Source of the DNA: Rhabdophis nuchalis
Lineage: Eukaryota; Chordata; Lepidosauria; Squamata; Natricidae
Assembly (NCBI GenBank): GCA_039707465.1
Contig: CM077643.1
Coordinates: 68,185,105-68,249,104, forward strand
Reading direction: 5' to 3'
DNA: 64,000 nt
Part shown: positions 57,592-64,000 of the stretch, piece by piece
Layout of the letters: each line of letters opens with the position of its first letter
Position numbering within the stretch: position 1 is the stretch's first letter
The notes under the pieces: generated by a model
What the model was told of the DNA's origin: nothing
Database searches by the model: none
The model's input: only the letters and a program-made list of their open reading frames with translations
Made by a program: the position numbers and the translations under genes

Positions 57592-57975
57592 CACCCATCT
57601 GACAGCAAATACAGTTTAATAAAAGAGGGACTAGGGAAGACATGATAGCAGCCTTCCAATATCTCAGGGGGTGCCCCAAAGAAGAGGGAGTCAAGCTATT
57701 CACCAAGGCACCTGGGGGCAGAACAAGAAGCAATGGGTGGAAACTAATCAAGGAGAGAAGCAACCTAGAACTGAGAGCAAATTTCCTGGCAGTGAGAACT
57801 ATTAACCAGTGGAACATCTTGCCACCAGATGTTATGGATGCCCTAACACTGAAGAGAGAAGAGACTGGAAAACCATTTGTCTGAAACGGCATAGGGTCTC
57901 CTGCTTGAGCAACGGGGTTGGACTAGATGACCTCCAAGGTCCCTTCCAACTCTGCTATTGTATTATTGTATTACA
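57592..57975 (+). mobile_element. CR1 3' fragment inside Helitron C, copy 1
   Basis: 'ACAGTTTAATAAAAGAGGGACTAG' and 'CTTCCAATATCTCAGGGGGTGCC' lead through 'RTRSNGWKLIKERSNLELR' to the CR1 terminus 'GGGGTTGGACTAGATGACCTCCAAGG' and TATTGTATTATTG. Confidence 0.85.
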
Positions 57976-58011
57976 GTAGGTAGGTGGATAGGGGAATAGA
58001 GAGACAGGGAG

Positions 58012-58306
58012 AAATACAGTTTAATAAAAGAGGGACTAGTGGAGACAGGATAGCAGCCTTCCAATATCTCAGGGGTTGCCACAAAGAAGAGGGAGTCAAG
58101 CTATTCTCCAAGGCACCTGGGGGCAGGACAAGAAGCAATGGGTGGAAACTAATCAAGGAGAGAAGCAACTTAGAACTGAGGAGAAATTTCCTGACAGTTA
58201 GAACAATTAATCAGTGGAACAGCTTGCCTCCAGAAGTTGTGAATGCCCCAACACTGGAAGTCTTCAAGAAGATGTTGGATAGCCATTAGTCTGAAATGGT
58301 ATAGAG
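58012..58306 (+). mobile_element. CR1 3' fragment inside Helitron C, copy 2 (left part)
   Basis: It begins at the same CR1 position as copy 1 ('ACAGTTTAATAAAAGAGGGACTAG') and is very similar throughout. The identical left boundary argues for duplication within the element and against two independent insertions. It is interrupted by a hAT element and resumes at 58656 ('GCTTCCTGCCTAGCAGGGAG'). Confidence 0.82.
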
Positions 58307-58647
58307 CAGTGATGGCTAACCTTTTTTGACTCACTTGCCAATAGCAGGGGGAGTGCAGGGGCGATGTGCACAGGTGTGCCACATCCATAATGCTATGTGC
58401 ATGACCCCCTGCATTTGGCATGCTTTTTACGTCATCCCCAGGCTCCAGAGGGTTTATAGGAGCTTGGGGAGGGTGAAAACAGCCTTCCCCCACCTCCAGA
58501 GGGCAAAAAATGGCCTCAAAAGAAGGCCTAAATCAGCTGGCCAGGGCACACATACAAACTGAAGTTGACAGGGCAATGCCTCACGTGGCCTAAGAAATGG
58601 TTCCGTGTGCCACCTGTGGCACCCGTGCCATAGGTTCGCCATCATGG
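58307..58647. mobile_element. Non-autonomous hAT-like element (CAGTGATGGC family), copy 2
   Basis: Termini are 'CAGTGATGGCTAACC' and 'TAGGTTCGCCATCATG(G)'. The target duplication is GTATAGAG (58299-58306) and GTATAGGG (58648-58655), 7 of 8 matching, inside the CR1 terminus. It is the same family as 20591-20961. Confidence 0.82.
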
Positions 58648-58691
58648 GTATAGGGCTTCCTGCCTAGCAGGGAGTTGGACTAGATGACCCC

Positions 58692-58759
58692 CAAGGGATA
58701 GATAGAGAGGCAGAAATAAGGTAGGTATGTAGGTAAGTAGGTAGGTAGGTAGGTAGGTG

Positions 58760-58799
<40 letters not shown>

Positions 58800-58801
58800 C
58801 A

Positions 58802-58833
<32 letters not shown>

Positions 58834-58837
58834 AAAA

Positions 58838-58885
<48 letters not shown>

Positions 58886-59050
58886 GACAGTAGGTAGGTA
58901 GGTAGGTAGGTAGAGGGAGAAAGGAAGAAATATAGTAGGTAGGTAGGTAGGTAAATAGGTAGGGGGATGGATAGATAGATAGGGAGAAATACAGTAGATA
59001 GGTAGGTAGAGGGATAGACAGAGAGGGAGAAATACAGTAGGTAGGTAGGT
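58692..59050. repeat. GGTA/GATA/GAAA microsatellites in a minisatellite
   Basis: (GGTA)n at about 58723-58757, (GATA)n at 58758-58798 and (GAAA)n at 58801-58886. A roughly 45-bp unit 'GGGATAGATAGAGAGGGAGAAATACAGTAGGTAGG' then recurs at least three times to 59050. The same unit also separates the two CR1 copies at 57975-58012. Confidence 0.85.
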
Positions 59051-59162
59051 TGGGGCTTATATGGTGGTTGGGTGTATGTGTGCAGGTGTAGATCTACACA
59101 CAGATTGGTTAGCCATTTAACCAGACTGGGCCACAGCAACGCGTGGCCGGGTATAGCTAGTA

Positions 59163-59625
59163 TACAATAAGAACATAAGAACAGCCTTGCTGGAACAGGC
59201 CACAGCTCATCCAGTCCAGCATTCTGTCTCACACAGTGGCTCACCATTTGCTTCAGGGTATTCCCAAGCAGATGTCTTCACCTACTTATGATTCCCTGCA
59301 AATGGCATTGAGAAATATTCTGCCTATATCTCCATCCCGGAGGATGTCCTTAGGCATCCATAATGATAGCCATTGATACCCTTGTTCTCCATGAACTCCT
59401 CTAATCCTTTCTTAAAGGTGTCGAGGCTGACAGCTGTCACCACTTCTTCTGGCAGGGAGTTCCATAGACCAGTGATGCTCTGGGTGAAAAAGTACTTCCT
59501 CTTATTTGTTTGAGGTGTAACTATCAAAAGTTTCATGGAGTGCCCCCTAGTTTTAGTGTTGTGCGATAGGGAAAACAGTTTTTCCTTTTCTACTTTGTCC
59601 ACACCCGTGCATGATTTTGGCTATC
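59163..59625 (-). mobile_element. CR1 LINE C-terminus and 3' end (second CR1 lineage)
   Basis: Minus strand: 'DKVEKEKLFSLSHNTKTRG', 'TPQTNKRKYFFTQSITGLWNSLPEEVVTAVSLDTFKKGLEEF', then the 3' end 'CTGGACTGGATGAGCTGTGGCC', 'GTTCTTATGTTCTTATTG'. It adjoins the Helitron C 3' end within 3 bp. Confidence 0.8.
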
Positions 59626-60354
59626 TATCAATGGCTATCTTTGTGGCATTTGGCCATTGAAAGAAAGGTACTTAATCTTAATTAAGAAAGCTTTAATGCT
59701 GAGAAAGCTGGAAGAAAAGAGCAGAAGAGGACAACTTTGTAAGGTGGATGGACTCAGTGATGATGATTGCACCATTGGAAAACCTGAAAATCCACCTTAG
59801 GGACAGATCATCATGGATGAAATCTATGTGGTCACTGAGAGTTGACACTGGCTTACTGGCATGCAATGAACATCTATATCTATTACTGTAGTTAACAAGG
59901 GTCTTTTTCAATAGCTTTTGAAGATCATAACTGGAACAACATCTTTATTTCATGGGGCATAAGGTTCCAAAGATGAGCCACCTTTGCATCAATGCTCCTT
60001 ACAGCTGCCAGCAGGCATTCACTTGAAATAGTGGTGTTTCATGGATGTACTATGACTGCCCAGGCCATTGCATTTTGTGCCAAATGGAGTTTCAAAATGA
60101 TCTTCAAGGGCAACCCCATGTGCAACATTTTTAAGTAGTACAAATGAGAGATGTCAAGAAAAGTGGTGATTGTTGTCAGAATATACAGCAACAGAAAAAG
60201 CCTGCAACTAAGATGAAGAAAGCCATCCTTGCTATAGCTTCCATATGCTGTCAAAACAGGAGCTGTGAGCCATTTCTCTCTAAGGTATCACAGCCTCTTT
60301 GAAAGCCAAAGTTATCCTGGCATCAATGGGCTTCTGAATTAAGCCACTTAGAAT
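59626..60354 (-). mobile_element. Old L2-like RT remnant around 60028-60165
   Basis: Minus strand: 'ISHLYYLKMLHMGLPLKIILKLHLAQNAMAWAV' corresponds to the L2 block 'LDYCNSLYMGLPLRCTRRLQLVQNAAARAI'. The flanks to 59690 may be the same element but are too decayed to read. Confidence 0.55.
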
Positions 60355-60535
60355 CAGAATAGAGCTTCAAGAAACCTTGACGGTCTTCTAGTCCAACCCC
60401 CTGCTTAAGCAGAAGATCCTATAATATTCTAGACTGTCTAGTCTTTTCTTAAAAAACTTCTATTGATGATGCACCCACAACTTCTAAAGGCAAGTTGTTC
60501 CACTAGTTAATTGTCCTCACTGTTAGGATTCCATC
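60355..60535 (-). mobile_element. CR1 3' end fragment
   Basis: Minus strand of 'GACGGTCTTCTAGTCCAACCCCCTGC' and 'AGGCAAGTTGTTCCACTAGTTAATTGTCCT', with the tail side at 'AGAATCAGAATAGAG'. Confidence 0.78.
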
Positions 60536-60865
60536 TTACTTGCATTGAGTCTCTCTTGGGTTAAGTAGCTTCAATGCTTGGGGCAAATGCCCAGAATGCA
60601 CTTTGGCTATCTCTATTTATTATATGGATTTAGTTTTTTTTAGAAAGAGAATGAAGGCAGATAAATATAGTATCTTTCAACAAAATAATCCTTACATTGT
60701 TTTGATATTCTAATTATCGGAGAGGAACATGTTTTGACAAAACATACGCTACCTGTTTGTAAATTTCACAGCAGGTTATTTACTTATTTATTACATTTCT
60801 ATTTTTACTGGTAAAGCATAGAATGTGAGATTAGATAACTTTTTGGTTTAATCTAACAAGGAAAA
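60536..60865. other. No recognised feature
   Basis: Nothing recognised. Confidence 0.4.
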
Positions 60866-61262
60866 TATAGATAGTCCTCAAAGTGCAACCCTTTCTTTAG
60901 CAACTATCTGAAGTTACAAAAGCACTGAAAAAGTGACTTACTTATAACTGGTCCTCATACTTCCAATCAATGCAGCATCCCCATGGGCCTCTGATCAAAA
61001 TCCAGATGCTTAGCAGCCATCATGTATTTATGACAGTTACAGTGATGATACATGTCTCAGAGTTATGTGATCACTATTTGCAAATTTCCCAATTGGCTTC
61101 CAACAAGCCAAGTCAATGGAGGAATCCAGTTTTGCTTCACAACCATGTGAGTCACTTAACAACTTGGGTGACTTAATAACTGTAGCAAAAGAGGTAGCGA
61201 AATTGGACTTAATAATGCAAGTTCCTGTCCCAGTTCTGGTCAGAAACTGAGGAATACCTATA
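60866..61262. repeat. Unclassified palindromic interspersed repeat, copy 3 (inverted)
   Basis: 'TAGTCCTCAAAGTGCAACCC', 'CACTGAAAAAGTGACTTA', 'TGATCAAAATCCAGATGCTTAGCAG' and 'CCAAGTCAATGGAGGAATCCAG' are the reverse complement of phrases in 3915-4265, and the end is 'AACTGAGGAATACCT'. Confidence 0.6.
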
Positions 61263-64000
61263 TGATAGTTTTCGATAAAAGAGTATTACATCATTTGAAA
61301 AAGTAGAAATATTTTCTATGCTTCAAGAATTAGTTCTCCATATAAGCATACAGTAGTAGAAAACCCTTGTTTTGAAGTAACCTGGGACACCTTAATGTAT
61401 CTGTTCTTCTCCTTGGGACTTTTTCATATTTCCTCTCCTTGATTATGTCTTACCAAAAGCAGAACAGAGCAATAAAATGGTATTGTGTTGTAGGTAACAG
61501 CAATGCTATAAATATCTGGAGACTGAGATGCAAGACCAAATGAAAATGGAAAGGAAAAAAATAAGAATTCAAATGTTGAGTGGTTAGTGCTGCAAACGGA
61601 AAACTAAAGAGAAAGTAATTTCTCATAGTGATACTTTCAACAGACCATTGTAATGAATAAAAGATAGGTGGGTCATCTGACTTCAACCTAAATGCTAAAC
61701 TGTTATTGTTGAGCAAATCCTTCACTGTTGCTCTGATTGACATTATATGGAGAGAGACACTGACTGACTTGTTGAGTTGCTCACCTTGCTAACTGGCTCT
61801 TCGTGCCATCCATAACAACAATAAAAATGAGCAAACATATTTTTACTCATGGAGCATATGGAGTGAAATAGTTACAAGTGATCCCTCAGGTACAAATGTC
61901 CATTTAAAAAACATTCACAAGTACATGCAGAATAAACAAGTAATTTACTCCAAAAGTGTACTTACACTAGGAATTCAAAATTGCGAGCAAGAAGAGGGCT
62001 CTGCAGTCATGTGACCTGGAGTTAATCACTCCTGCAGTGGTGGCCATTTTTAACCTTGTGACTTCCTTTTATCATTTGGGGTTATGACAGGCAATTTCCA
62101 GAAGCCCATACGGTCGGCTGTCGTCCCCCTCCCCCCCCCCCCCCCCGGTCACATGGCTAAACAAGATCCAGGGATTTTGCAGCTGGCACCAATTTTGTTT
62201 CTCATTCTGTTGTGTGGAGGAGGGGAATTGAGTTTTATGGTTGCTTTTAAAATATTCTGTTTAGTTACTGTATAGTATTGTTTGTTTGAAAGCACTCTGA
62301 AAACTGCTTTGCTTCTTTTTAAGTACTGCACTTTGCAAGCTATTGTGTTTGTAAGTACAGTATTTGCAAAGATAAATCCCTCCCTTCCACTTTGGGCGCC
62401 TTCCTGAGAGACTTGCAGGGAAGAGCTGATCAGTGGCAGCAATGTTGTCCCCCCCCCCCCCCCAGGCTGAACACTGACAGCAAACCATATCAATCATTAG
62501 CACCAGTCAGTGATATTTGTAATGCATTTTTAAATGTTCAGTTGGCTGAATTTCATGTTTAATAAATGAAGTAAATGCATATATACATACAGACATACAG
62601 ACATACATACGTACATACAACAAATCCTGTGACTAAAACTATCCAAAATCCTGCACCATCCCTAACTAATTAGCCAGGATACTCCATGGAATCATGCCTG
62701 AGCATCCTCTCTAAAGATTTCCAGCATTTCTGGCCTCATATAAGGCTTTTTTGCTTAAAGAAAGCCTTATATGAGAATAGCTGAAGCTCAAAATGTTTGC
62801 AAGCTGTTTCCAGGCCATGACAACCTTCAGAACAAAATGCAAAGCAAGATGACCAAATATTAAAATGAAACAGTTTCTTTGGGAGTAAACATGAAAGATG
62901 TATCCCCACCACCAGTGTTCTTTGTATATGAAGCATAATGCTCTTGTGTCTCTGAATCTTAGAAGAAATGTGATTATAACATAGAATGCTGTTTTGCAGA
63001 CTGGCAGCAATTAATAGTCAGAAGAACAGCCACAAGAAGGCACCAGATGTGAGGAAGCACATGGTTTTTCTGTCAAATTAGCATCAACATTTAGTGGGCT
63101 TTTATTATCAATGGAAAATGAATTCTATTATATTTATGGACCACAAATATCTGCTTGCTCCCTCTCTTTTCATGTCTACTTTCTTTTACTTGTCCTTTTG
63201 TTTGATGCATGTTTGTATGAGTGTTGCTAAGGCTGGGTAAGTGTACTCCCTGCACACATACTAACCTGAGAATTAGTCATAATTTCAACTTCACCCATGA
63301 GCCTGATGGTGTTATAGTCACACACCCCTATACTATTTAGTTCCAGAATCCTCCAGATTGGCAAATACAATACAGATATATCTATATGTTTCTGAATAAC
63401 ACTACAAAAGATGAGCATTACTTTACTCTCAAGGTAATAAAATTCCAAACTCAATAGATCTACTCAAGCCCTGGACTGTTTCATAATTGACCTGAGCATC
63501 TTAGAATCTGTTCCTACTGACCAAAAAACACCCCTCTCAAAAACAATGTTTGTCTGGATATTTTGTGGTGCTTCTGGATAAAAATGTTTCTGCAATGTGA
63601 AAACTAATCAGCTATTTATTTTTGGTTACACAGTCTAACCAGAGGGATTGTGCAATGTTCTATTATGTTTCTGTGTCATACCACACTTCACTAGCTTTTT
63701 ATTTTAGCCAAGATTAATCTTGGATATTCAAGGATTAAAAGAGACACCAATGGTTTGGGAATTTTAATACAGATGCAGAACTCGAAGGGAAGATACAAGA
63801 GTGCTATTCTTCTCATGCCTCTGATTAAAATGTGGAATTCTTTGAAAAAGAGAAGTCCAAGTAAATGTTTTCAGCCAGGACTTTGTGCTAAATTCTTGAC
63901 TTATGTTCTTTGTGGTTCAGCATTTCATTGTCTCATGCTCTTACCTTTCCGAACAAGGTACAAAATTTGGTATTCAAGTTGCAGCCTTTGTTTTATAGAT
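61263..64000. other. No gene; C-runs and a (CATA)n tract
   Basis: Poly-C runs at about 62128-62146 and 62449-62463, and (CATA/CAGA)n at about 62580-62615. Otherwise nothing is recognised to the window end, apart from the hairpin at 62735-62775. Confidence 0.45.
62735..62775. repeat. Perfect 15-bp-arm inverted repeat
   Basis: CTCATATAAGGCTTT, an 11-bp spacer, then AAAGCCTTATATGAG. Its origin is unknown. Confidence 0.95.

Larger units (their letters stand above)
57165..59160 (+). mobile_element. Candidate Helitron C (about 2.0 kb, non-autonomous)
   Basis: It starts TCTATATAAATAAAAATG. 'CTGGACCAATTTGCCTCAAATTTTGAC' follows, a layout typical of Helitron 5' ends. It ends with a hairpin GGCCAC-AGCAACGC-GTGGCC (59130-59149), then GGGTATAGCTAG and T. 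The flanks are A and T, as expected for insertion into AT without duplication. No Rep/helicase coding is visible. The interior holds duplicated CR1 3' fragments, a hAT element and tetranucleotide arrays. The alternative is that the two ends belong to different insertions. Confidence 0.7.

Noticed and set aside
58692..59050. CRISPR-like array of repeats
   Set aside because: Units are tandem with no unique spacers, and the context is a eukaryotic microsatellite cluster.
58642..59247. 201-codon minus-strand frame rich in Ser/Phe/Leu/Tyr
   Set aside because: It spans GAAA/GATA/GGTA arrays and Helitron/CR1 ends. It is repeat-driven, not a gene.

Overview
This window looks like repeat-rich, non-genic nuclear DNA from a squamate reptile, most likely a snake. 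That assignment is inference. It rests on CR1 3' ends with the phrase 'GGACTAGAAGACCTCCAAGG' and AATAG-type tails, tRNA-derived SINEs of the squamate type (one with a BovB-like tail), a SPIN-like hAT element, and abundant young L2-clade and L1 LINEs. I found no exon of a host protein gene, no rRNA gene and no functional tRNA gene. Every long open frame that I could interpret belongs to a transposable element.

Layout. 0-3.2 kb holds a decayed L2-clade LINE (+). 3.9-4.8 kb holds two copies of an unclassified palindromic repeat, followed by an AC/AG microsatellite. 8.85-12.5 kb is an older L2 copy split by a young 3 kb L2 insertion with an open EN-RT frame. 13.1-19.8 kb is an L2 remnant (-) split by a full-length L1 (-) with a 16-bp target duplication. 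That L1 has an intact 1261-codon ORF2, and an ORF1 broken only by a stop at codon 4. 20.6-29.2 kb carries hAT, CR1 and L2 tails. 29.5-31.4 kb is a third L2 copy with an open RT. 33.4-33.6 kb joins a tRNA-SINE to a SPIN-like element.

36.3-38.5 kb is the most interesting block. It holds a Penelope-like element (-) with a GIY-YIG domain, whose 3' side runs into two tandem hammerhead-ribozyme-like motifs. A tRNA-Glu-like promoter head sits directly upstream of the second motif, and a 135-bp hAT MITE with a perfect 8-bp TSD sits inside its A box. 45.7-52.1 kb holds two short related Helitrons (-). The first is interrupted by a full-length 4.6 kb L2 (GC-rich 5' UTR, YY1-like site at its 5' end, one frameshift) and by an L1 fragment. 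56.5-57.0 kb is a Rex/L2-type LINE end with an ATTCT tail. 57.2-59.2 kb is a candidate 2-kb Helitron (+) carrying duplicated CR1 pieces, a hAT element and long microsatellites. CR1, L2 and palindromic remnants follow, and then unannotated sequence to the end.

How the parts relate. The nesting gives a relative chronology: old L2, CR1, Helitron and PLE sequence first, then insertions of young L2, L1 and hAT elements. The young L2 copies (9.1, 29.5 and 46-50 kb) and the L1 at 13.7-19.5 kb are the candidates for recent activity.
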